Source: Aselliscus stoliczkanus (lineage: Eukaryota > Chordata > Mammalia > Chiroptera > Hipposideridae). From it: a stretch of 64,000 nt of DNA. Shown here one piece after another: positions 34,401 to 46,400 of the stretch. Where the stretch lies: NCBI GenBank assembly GCA_033961575.1, contig CM066730.1, positions 138,907,523 through 138,971,522 on the forward strand, read 5' to 3'. The notes beneath the pieces are model-generated. The model did no database searches. It was not told the DNA's origin and saw nothing but the letters and a program-made list of their open reading frames with translations. A program made the translations under genes and the position numbers. The number at the start of each line of letters is the position of its first letter. Positions within the stretch are counted from its first letter, which is position 1.

Positions 34401-37400
34401 CAAGAAGGAACTATTTAAAGAAAGTGTAAGGAAGAATAAATGGAAGTTATTTCTTGGTTTGAGCAGTTTTGGATTTCTCTTCGTAGTGTTTTATTTTACT
34501 CACCTGGAAGTGAGTCCAATTACAGGACGGAGGAAGCTACTATTATTGGGGAAAGAACATTTCAGTCTTTTATCAGAACTGGAATATGAAGTAGTAAGTA
34601 GTAAGAATTGTTTTAAATTAAATTACTTAATAGAATTCTTAAAGCAGGGAAGTTTCTTACATATGAAAGATGTACTTCTTTTTTATTATAGTCTTTGATA
34701 GGAAATTAGTATTTTTTTCCCAAAGCACCTCAGACTTCTCATGCTTAGTATTCCTACTGCTTACATTGCTTTCCTCCCATTCTCCCAGCTAACTCCTGCT
34801 CATCACATGTCAGCTTACACGTCACTTTTTCATGAAAGCCTTCCTTGATTATCTAAACTTGGGTTAGGCAGGGGAGTACCATTAGACTCAAGGAGGATCC
34901 TTCAGACTCACTGAATTATGAATCAGTTCCTTTGCTATTGTGTGCAGTGCTTGGCTATATTGGGGTTCTGCTTTTATTTTCTCCTTGCATATTATACTTT
35001 TCCTTCCAAACATTTGTCACAGGAGTAACATAATAGTTATTCACATAAGTATTTACTGGCTGATCTACCTCCTTAGTTAGACTAAGCTCCGTGGGGCAGA
35101 GACCCTGTCTGTTAATCATTTTATCTTAAGTATAGTGCTCAAAGTTATGCTTAGTATATTTTTTGAATAAATAGAACTGTAGTCTGAATTTTTGTACCCT
35201 GAAAATAGAGTAGCTTTTTTTTTTTTGTAGCATCAATTTTGCCAATTTATTATATTTTTTGAATGCAGAGTAATATCGGAATTCAGAAGCCTTATCTCCT
35301 TGGAGAGTGTAACTCAGGCAATTAAACATTTTGTACTACCAGCGAGCTCCTTGAGGACAGACCGTCTCTATCTCCAGTGCACAGCACATACAGGGTATGT
35401 GCTTAGTGGATATTTGTTGAAGTCACAGCCTCACTTGACAGCTTTGGCGTGGTTAGATCTTTGTGTCTTTTTATTCCAATTGAGCGTCCAAGTTTGTCAA
35501 TGGAAAGTTACCATTAAAAAAAGAAATAACAGTGGTTTTTTACTAAAAAGCTTGTTCTTAAGATAAGATCAATCTTTTGTAGTAGAGTTTATACCAAGAT
35601 TTGAGATATTTCTTAGAATGTAGTCTAGTCAGAGGCAAATTTGAGGAAAGTGTTCTGGAAAGATTGAGATGAGCTTAGTGTTAAATTAGTACATTTTTAC
35701 CACTCACATTACTAAGAAGCTTTAAAAAATTATATATTTGTACATACATATATATTCTCTTCTTTTTTGTCTTATTTTTTTTAACCTACAAATGTAATAC
35801 CTGCTTGATATGAAAATTCAAACACATGCTCGGGTAGGGCTATTGCAAAGTACTATAATTACAGTAATTCCCCCGTATGTATCGTTTCACTTTCTGTGGT
35901 TTCACTGGAGTAAAACTGCAGTGAGAATATATTAAACGGAAAATTCCAAAAATAAACAATTCGTAAGTTTTATATTACTCGCCATTCTGAGTACCTCACT
36001 TCATCTCATCATGAACGCATCTTACATCATCATCATAAGAAGGGTATGTATGGTGAAATAAGATATTTTTGAGAGACTGCATTCACATAACTTATGACAG
36101 TATATTGTTATATTTATTTTATTATTAGTTATTATTAATCTCTCACTGTCTCACTTATAAATTAAACTTTATTATAGGAAACTTGATTAAACTTTATTAT
36201 AGTACAATTAAACTTTATTATAGTATAGGAAAAAACAGTATACATAGGGTTCAATACTCTGCGGTTTTAGGCATCCACTGGGGGTCTTGGAATATATTCC
36301 CCCATGGATAAGGGGGAACTAGTGTACATATAATCTTGTTTGTTTTTATCTGTTTCAGAAGGGTTAATATAGTAGTGAGTTTTTTTGTTTGTTTCAGTTG
36401 GTGATTGTGCTTATTAAAAATGTTAATTGATATAAAGACTCATAAATTCGTATTGTACAAAATTACCTAGTTTTAATGCATTTTAAGGAAGAAGCTTATG
36501 AAGTTGATTTATATGTGAAAGAAATTATACATTTTATGGAAATTAAAGTAATATTTTCAGTACATCCTTATTCTCAGTGTACTTGAAAGGGTCTTGTCAT
36601 GAATATAACTTCAGAAAATATGCTTTTATGTGGTGGCTAGTCTTAGTCAGCATAGTATAGAGAAAATGATATGACTAAATGGTTCTAAAATGGAAGTAAT
36701 TTCCTTTGAATCTGTGTGACTAAAACAATACTTTTTTTTTTGTTAGAAGTTTAACTTTCTTAAGTATAGGATATTTTTCTATTCAGGAGTTATGAAAGTA
36801 ATTTTCTTTTGTATTTCAGTTCCTTATATGAAATCTTTATGATCTCTAGACAGTGTTTTGTGTTTTGTTCTCTAAAATACTTAGGAAAGTAGAAATGATA
36901 TTTAGGCATTTTATTTGTAGACTAGTAGAAGAGATGAATGAAATTTTTATTTGAACCAATATATATGAAAAATCTTAGTTATTAGAATTTATTACATTTG
37001 TGAGAAACCATATTGCCTTTGCATGAAAAATTCCAATTTGAGAAATTTGAGTGTTTAATAATATGCAAGTTTTAATTACAAATTAAAATGTTCAGTAATA
37101 AGTAGCCATATACCTCTCTATGAAGCAATGTAAACATTTTGTAGAGCTAAAGCTCTTAAAGGCTAATTTTCTTATTAATTTTTCAGTGGATGGAAGAATT
37201 TAAAAATGATATGCTAACTGAGAAAGATGCCCGATACCTGGCCGCTAAAGAAGTGTTTTCTCATTTAATTGAATGCAATAAAGATATTCCAGAGATCTCT
37301 GAGATCAGTTGGGTTGTTCATGTGGTTGATTCTCCAGATATAAATGCCTTTGTGCTTCCAGTAAGTAAACGTTCTCAAACCTAATTTTTAATTGTTAAAT

Positions 37401-40400
37401 TTAACATTCGTTTTTTTTTTAATGGAGTTCTAATTGCTTACATTATTTTCTTTATGGTGCAGAATGGACAAGTGTTTATCTTCACTGGGCTTTTAAATAG
37501 TGTGACCGATATTCATCAACTTGCCTTCCTTCTGGGCCATGAAATCGCACATGCGGTACTTGGGCATGCTGTAAGTACCTACAGTGACTATTCAGTTGTT
37601 GTCTTACTGCTTGGCAGTTAGCAAGTTAAATCTTAAAGAGCTGAATCTTTTCAGTTTTTTTTTTAAATAATGGAATTTTAGTTTTTAGTGATTGTCTTAT
37701 TCTGTTACCTGAAAAAACATGATTGGCTAATTTTGAGAGTTTTTATTGTCTGTAGTATTTGAAACTGAATAATTAGTGTTTCTCTTAAATACTATTTTTA
37801 TCACCTGTCTCTTTTGCTAAAAGGTAATTATTCTCAACCTCTAATTATTTCAAATTAGATTTTAAACTTTCCATAATTATTAACATCCTTGTAATCTAGT
37901 CATTAAATTAACTATAGGAAAGTGATATTACTATTTAAGTGGATAAATCAGTTTTCTCATTTTTTTATTCATTCTCCAAGGATAGCTTGGAGCATCTTTG
38001 AAAATGTCTAGAATGATATGCTATAAACCATTAATGCAGAATAATAATAATGATACTTTGCCATTTTATAGTTTATTGAGATTTTAATACATATCTTTTC
38101 ACTCATAATTTTAATACCATCCTCATGAGGTATGTACGAGTATTTAATATCCATACTATATTATATGTGAGGAAACTGATGTTTAGAAAGGCTCTAAATA
38201 ACATGACTAATGTGACCAAGTGGCAGAATTGGGACTTAAACCCAAGTCTTCTGTTTGCAAGTCTGCTTCCTTTTACCACAGTTACCTGGTTGTTGACAGC
38301 ACTTTCTTATAGACCATATAATTCAGATTGATTTATGCTCCCATGAATATACATCTTTTTGATTTGGTATGAGTCCATAAAAGTAGTATATTTGTTTACT
38401 CATTTTTATTCATTTAAAATATAAATGGCTCTTTTTTTTAAATCCATTCATCTATTGATGTACAGCACAGGGAAGATAGTCAATATTATCTTAATAACTA
38501 ACTGCACAGAGACAGGTGGATACTAGCCTTATTGTGGTAATACCATAAGGCATATAAATGTTGAATCACTATGTTGTACACGTGAAACTAATATAATACT
38601 GTATGCCAACTCCCATTAATAAAAATTTTTAAAAAATGTGCATGGTTCTTTTGTCTACATAATTAGGGAAAGTTATATTTTCTTTAATTGAAAACATGAA
38701 AGTAAATAGTGAAAGGATTGTGAAATGCTATATAGGAAATGCAAGTCATATTAACTTTAAATGATAATGTTATATTAATTCATCTAAAAGCCATCTCAAA
38801 TTTTATTTATTCCGTAGAATATCAATAAGATGAGGTGGGCCAAAGTGATGCTTTTCTGCAGCACAAATAGTAATTATCATCTTTATTTCTTCTGAGTTAC
38901 AGGGAAATTAAAAAAATATTTTCTTTAAACAAATATATACAAGAATAAATCTGAGCAGTTAAAATAGATTTTATCTTTCAAGAAATAGCTTCATAACTGC
39001 AAAAATCAATCAATTTTGGCCATGTTTAGTTAGCATTTAAAAGGTATTAATATTTAGTACATTTGTTTTTCTGGCATTTCATTCAGTACCTCAGCATCCT
39101 GTCATCTCTTTCAGTGCAGGAATAATAATTAGATGAGATATAAAAAACAAACAGCAGCCTTAAAAATAGAAAATAGTTATAAATATTTCTTTGGCAGAGG
39201 TCTTAGAATTATCAACACTGTGTTTTCTCTTTTAGGAGTCTCCATTTTGATTTGATGGAGCCTTTTATGTTGTTTTCTTCATTCCACAAATACAGATTTT
39301 GCTGTTTAATAGCAATTATATTCTTCAATAATTAACAACAAGGATTTTTTTCTTCTATAATGACTTCATCTTTTGGAGTTTTTCACTTTCGTGCTAAAAT
39401 AATTTCATAATTGTTTTTCATGACCCACAGTTCTTGTAGTGAAGCAAAGAATGCTTTGTGAGTGCAGGTTATATTATAAAGAGAAGAATTCTACATCGTT
39501 ACTTTTAGTTGTCAGCCATGTTTCATACAATGAAGTAATAATGATTCCTATATTACCAGTATTAATATTACATTAATATTTATAATCAACCTTAATGGTG
39601 AACAGTGAACAATCCAATGCATTAAACTTATATTTAGCTATTACTACTCAAAACAACTCTTTTAAGCAAAACCTTTTTTGATTTTTGCTCAAAGTAAATA
39701 TAAAAATTCATAGAACTCAATTTCCTGGTGAGAAATACTAGGCTTAATAAAATTGCAGACCCACATAAATAAATCATACTTCATCTATTCAGGTCATGAA
39801 GGACAAATTTTTATTTAAAATAAACTTCTAATCTTTTTTTGAATTGTCCCTTATTTTAACTCCTTCATGTGTTAGGTAGTGTTTTGTTTTTGTCCAAAAG
39901 TATAAGTATAATAAACACATTTATATGATTTTTAAAAGGTTTAGAAACTATAGTAAAAACTAAAACTTCCTGGGTCCTTGTCCTTTTACTAACAGCTGTG
40001 TGAATTTAGGCATCTCTTTTAACCTGTCTCCACCTTAGTTTCTTTATCTTTAAAATAAGGATAATTGTACCCCTTTCACAAGATTATCATGCTTGTTAAT
40101 ATAAGAAACTGGAGATTAATGAACTTGTCATGTATCTGAGTGATGGTAAGTGGCTCAGTGAATGTTACTTGAATGGATGAATGAATGTATATAAATATGT
40201 AAGCATGAGATGGTACAAACAGACTGGGAAAGGATGAAGTAACAGAAGAAAAGAAACTTACAGTCTTAGCTGGTGAAGTTCAGTTAAACACAAGTAATTA
40301 TATAATGTGATTACACATGATGAACTAGAAAATGTAAGCATTTACTGTCTCAAGTTATTAAATGTAATTTTCATTATTTTGATTATTCTCAGGTAGAAAA

Positions 40401-43400
40401 GGCCAGCTTTGTTCATTTATTGGATTTCCTAGGTCTGATTTTTCTCACAATGATTTGGGCTGTTTGTCCTCGAGATAGTTTGGCACTTTTGGGCCAGTGG
40501 ATACAGTCTAAATTACAGGAGGTAAGTCTGAGACAGTAGCTTGCTTGAATTTGTAATGGCCTGTGGTGAGGATATTTTAATATTATTGTTAAGCAACAAA
40601 TGTCAGTGGTGTTTTTACATATTATCATGAAAAATGGGTGCTAACTTTTAGTGTCTTATGTTTTCTCATTTTTAGGGGATATTCTTAATAATAAGCATTC
40701 AAATTAGAAAGTGCTACATCTCTCAAATGATGGAGATAGATGGGTTAGAAGGGCTTAGCAACTTTTGGCTAACTTAATTTTTTTTTGACATAGTTATGGG
40801 TCTTAAAGAGATAAATAACCCAGTCACAAATCCTTCCTTTCCTTCTGTCACTTTACCTTTAAACTTGCCACTTTTGTCTCAGTGACTGTGGTGTGCTCAG
40901 TAGATGATTCTCCCATTCCCTAAATATTTGCATTTTGATGGAGAACTCTTAAAACCTATAAACTTTTATGGGCATAGGGTTGGCTGAAGCTGCTATACCA
41001 CCCTCACCTATTCATTCCTAGTTAAACTAACATTTCCTGGGAAATATTGAAAGGACAGTCTTACGAGGTGTTTGTTAACTTTTGATTTTAGTACTTATGT
41101 ATAATGATAATCATCTCATAAAATTTATTGAGTCTCAGTTTGTTCAAAGCTCTGTACTACTGAAAATAGGTCTTGCAATCCCAATAATTGCTCCGTTAAC
41201 TATGATTAATTTTATTTTACATTTTTTTCAGCTATTTCCTCTTGTCCTGGGAGATTTGGTTATTTAGGAACAATCTGTTATTTGTTTATTTAATGATTTG
41301 TGGAGCAACCATCAGAGTGCCATCTGGGTGCTGTTTAAATCTAATGTCTAAAATTCTTTTAGACAAATTGCTTTCTAAATTGGATAACTAAAACTTTTGT
41401 TCAGTGTTACCATATCATTTGGCTTCATTTATATTGAAATAAAGGTTCTTTAAAGGAAAAAGAAGGAATGATTATTGTTTAGGTTGTAGGATCTCATATA
41501 TTGAACTTTATTTCTGTCCTGATGTGCTGGAAAGTCAAAGGAGTTAATGTAGTTTTTTCTCCATCTGCCAACAGATAGCTTTTTCTGCAGTGGAGTCAGA
41601 AGATTTGGTCATAAGAAAGATAACTTGTAGTGGTTTCTTTCTTGAAATACTTGATGAATCCTGCTACTTCAGAATAGTTCTTTAACTTAATTAAACTGAA
41701 AATAAAGTAGGGATTGCTTCTGTTTGAACTCTTTTCCTGCATCAAGCCCTCCATTCTCCCCCCAGTTTCAGCGACAAGAAAATATTTCTGTCTCTAGAAA
41801 GCTTTGTTCCTTGTGATTAGAGACCAGAGAGGAATACGGATAGTGAAATCATCAAGGTGGGGAATTGCTAACATTTATTTGCCAGAGAAAGGAAGAGAAG
41901 AAGGAAGAAGTAGGGACCCTCTTCACTTAACCATTGGGGAGCCCTATTTTTTGTAATCTTAAAGATTTGGGTATAATGTAGCAGCCTTCATAGAGTGCTA
42001 GCAGGCAGGGTTTTGAGAGCTATTAGTAATAATTATAGTGGCTAACATTTATCGAGTGCTTATCGTATGTTAGGTACTAGGATAAACACTGCAGATTAAT
42101 TAGGTACAGGGGTTAAGAATAGAGGCTTTGGTCAGGTGGACTTGTGTTTGAACTTAGGCTCTTTTAAACCTAAACTCTGTAGAACCTGGACAAGCTACTT
42201 TACCTATATAGATCTCAGTTTCTTCATTTGGCTAACTAAAAGCATTGTTGTGAAATGAATGATACATTTCAAGCAGGATTTCTCAATATAAGCAATATTG
42301 AGATTTTGGATTGGATAATGATGGTGGAGAGTTGTTCTGTGCATTACAGGATGTTTAGCAACCTCTAAACATCTAGTGCCTCTAAACATGTAGACTCTCC
42401 CCACTAGATGCCAGTAGTACTCTCCCTTCCCACACCCCCATCCTGCTCCTCCAATCAAAAATGGCTCCAAATATTTCCAAATGCCCCAGGGGAACACAAT
42501 GACATCCCTTTGAGAACCACTGGTTTATAGCATTTAGCACAATACCTGGCACAGAGTAAGGACTCAATAAATAGGAGTTATTGTTATTATTGTTTGCTCA
42601 TTTTGTCCTCTCTGTAACTTTAGGAGATTGGTTCTGTTATTGCTCCATTTTACGTTCGATGCCTCTAGGCTTAGATGGGTTAAACAGTTAGCCCAGGGTT
42701 AACAGTTAAAAAGTGTCAGCATTTGAACTTGAATATCAAGTTTGTCTCCTTTTAAAGGCAATGCTTTTAATCAGTTATCCTATCAGTAGACTTGATGGAA
42801 CACGTGGAGTCATGGAGAGTGAAGACACTATGATATAGTTCAGCAACCTGAAGCAGATGATCGAGGAGGAAGAAACATATCTGATAGTCACATACTGCGC
42901 ATCAGATTGATATTATTATTTCTAGCCATCACTGACATGTAGCTACTTCTGAAAAATTGCTTCCCCAATTAATAGCTCTTTTCTCAAAAGTCCTGCCCAT
43001 TGATCCATCTCCTACAAAGTGTTAATGCTTACTGAAAATTAGAATTTAACTGGAAAGCATTCACATAAATACAAGTAATTAGGAAAATTAAACTTATAAT
43101 ATCTATTTGCATTTTTTATTGAAGTTGGAAGAAAATTTAATTTTCCTGACTAATCTATACTTAGAAAAAAAAAATTAAAATAATTTATCGAAGAAAGAAC
43201 AGTCTGCAGTATGGCTAATTTTCCAACTGAAATAAATCCCCTAGCAGTGTCACTGACTATTATATAGCTATGGTTTTTTTTTTTTTCAATTTTCTTTTAA
43301 AACCGCAAGATCAAAATGTTCCTTGGCCATAATAAAAGACTGCATCAATAAGCTTTTTCAGGGAATCTTCTACATAGTAGGTGGAGATTATAAGTGGAAA

Positions 43401-46400
43401 AATAAAAGGACTCTGCAGTTTACTATAGACTCTAGAAGTTTGTAGGCATGATTTCTTTTTTCTATCCTATGTTTAAAAACATTAATCCCTGGTGGAGGAA
43501 ATAAAGGCTGCACTTTATGTTTTGTACCATCATGTTCTTTAAGTGTTAATAAAGGAGAGTATTAAAAACGTTATCTTAGATACTCCATGAAGTTAGTGTT
43601 AAAAATCTCATTTTGTTATGAAATAACCTTAATGGTGCTTTTCTTTCTTATTTCTTCTTAGTATATGTTTGATAGACCATACAGTAGAACATTGGAGGCT
43701 GAAGCTGACAAAGTCGGACTACAGTTTGCTGCAAAGGTAAAATGTTTAGTTGAGAATACAGTGTCCACCCCATAGAAGATAAATGTGCGTTGTCTTAATG
43801 AAGTTTGGCATGGCCAGAGAATGAGAGTTGGACTGTGTATAACTTTTCATTAATACTGTTTTAGATCTGTGCCCTCTGGAAGCTCATGCTCTATTTTACT
43901 CCTCTCCCTTGTTTCGCTGATCTAAGGAAGCTTTTTGAGTAAATAAGATGATGTGTAGCTGTTTTTCCCAATTTCAAGAAAGGTTTATCACATTGAAGCT
44001 ATGATTCTGGCTGAGCAAACTGATTTTTTGCCATTAAAATAAACGGTAGAAGAGCAGGCTTTAAATTACTCTGTATCTTTCAGATTATTTTTGTTGCAGC
44101 AGCTAGCTTATTTTTGCTAGCCACGTAGAGTGGCTCTGGGTGTTTACCCTGATTTAAGTTAGCTTTGTTCATGTCTGCTTAACAGGGCACTCTATGCCTG
44201 GCTGCTATTTTTCATCACCTGTGGTAACCAAGTACTATTGGTAGTAGGATTTAACATTAGAAATAAAACTGGATTTTTTAAAAATGAGTGAAAACAATGG
44301 TGCTTTACATGTTAAATTCAAATTGTACTTGATTCTTTGTTGAGTTTTCAGTAGTTATTAGAAGTCCTAGCTATTAAAAATCACTATTATTTGAACTTCT
44401 TGTTATGAGTTTTATGGATTGAATTTTATAAATCAAGATATTACTCATTCATAAAAGCAAAAGCAGTCTTGAGTGTTACATAAGTAGAATTAAATGAATT
44501 ATGAGACTGCACAGATTGAGAGGTACCAAAATAATGGTCCACAGATTGGCTATATCAAGAATTTCTTAATTTTAATGTATTACAGTTTATAAAATTTTCT
44601 TTTTAGGTAAGTGTGTTCTGGTTAACAAATGTTTGCCTATCTCGATAAATTGTTTCTGTTTTATTTCCAAGAAGCTTTATTGTTTTGATATCTTTTTTGC
44701 ATATAATTTGAGGAAGAGGTCAAGATAATTTTTTTCCAGATGGATATCTAATGAATTTAGCACTGTTTATTAAAGAGTCATTTTTTTCTCTACTGTACTT
44801 CATTGTCTCCATTACAGATGTGGGAAGCTTATATGGAAGTATGTTTCTGGACTCCCTATTTTATCCCATTGGCCTGCTACTTTTTTTTTGAGCCAATACC
44901 ACATCATCACTGTAGTGTTGTAGTAAGTCTTGCTGTTTGAGAGCTTCTGTCCTCCAGTGTTGTTCTGCACGATTGACTTTGCTTTTCCACATAAATTTCA
45001 GTCAGTCTATCAAATTACAGAAATGTGCTTGGGACTTTGATTGAAGTTGGGTGCATTAAATATAGTTCAATTTGGGGGCAATTGACTTGTTTCTCTTCCT
45101 CAATAACTCATCCTTAATGGACCAGCTCAATTTTTTTTAATTGAATTTATTGGGGTGACATTGGTTAGTAAAACTACATAGGTTTCACATGTACATTTCA
45201 ATAATACATCACCATATATTTGATCCCCTTTTCCTTCTTCTACCCTTTTCCCCCTTACCTTCTGGTAACCACCAAACTGTTGTCTGTGTCTATGAGTTTT
45301 TGTTTGTTTGTCTTGTTCATTTGTTGCTTTCAGTTTTATAGCCCACATGTAAGTGAAATCATCTGACTTATCTCGCTTAGCAGGATAATCTCAAGATCCA
45401 TCCATGTTGTGGCAACACTTATTCAACTAATATTGGAAGTCCTGGCCAGAGCAGTCAGGCAAGAGAAAGAAATAAAAGGCATCCAAATTGGGAATAAAGA
45501 AGTCAAATTGTCACTTTTTACAGATGACATGACTCTTTATATAGAAAATTTTAAAGACTCCAACCAAAAAACTATTAGAAACTATAAATGCAATAAAGTT
45601 GCAGCATACAGAATCAGTGTACAAAAATCCATTGCGTTCCTATGTATTAACAATGAAATTCCAGAAAGAAATGAAAAACAAACAAACAATTCCTTATGCA
45701 ATTGCAACAAAGAGAATAAAATAGCTAGGAATAAATTTACGAGAATGGGAAGGACCCAGATACTGAAACTATAAGACATTGTTAAAAGAAATTGAAGAAG
45801 ACACAGAAATGGAAAGATATTTTGTGTTCGTGAATTGGAAGAATCAATATAGGTAAAATGGCCATATTACCCAAAGGAATATATAGATTTAATGCAATCC
45901 CCATTAAAATCCCAAGGGGATTTTTTTAAGGAAATAGAACAAAACTCATCAGATTTGTATGGAATCACAAAAGATCCCAAGAGCCAAAGCAATCCTGAGA
46001 AAAAAGAACAAAACGAGGTATCACCCTCCCTGACTTCAATTTATACTACAGAGCAACAATAAAACAGCATGGGATTGGCAGAAAAACAGACACAAAGACC
46101 AATGGAATGGAATTGAGATCCCAGAAATAAACCCACATATGTATATATGGGCAGATAATTTTCAACAAAGGAGCCAAAAACATACAATGGAGAAAAGAAA
46201 GCCCTTTCAATAAATGGTGCTGGGAATATTAGAAAACCATGTGCAAAAGAATGAAATTAGACTATTATCAGTCACCATATACCAAAATTAATTGAAAATG
46301 AATCAAAGACCTAAATATGAGACCTGAACCAATAAACTGCATAGAAGAAAGCAGAGGTACTAAACTTATGGACCTTGGGTTCAGAGAGGATTTTATGAGT

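Larger units (their letters stand above)
37571..40392 (+). other. OMA1: OMA1 intron 5
   Basis: 2822 bases, AT-rich. It holds a sense MIR (38040-38300), an L1 3' end (38440-38635) and an antisense MIR (39965-40195). Nothing else is recognised. Confidence 0.9.
40522..43661 (+). other. OMA1: OMA1 intron 6
   Basis: 3140 bases. It holds an antisense MIR (about 42100-42600) interrupted by a MER5A copy (42274-42522), and a sense MIR end near 42030. The rest is AT-rich and unrecognised. The acceptor is 'cttatttcttcttag'. Confidence 0.9.
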
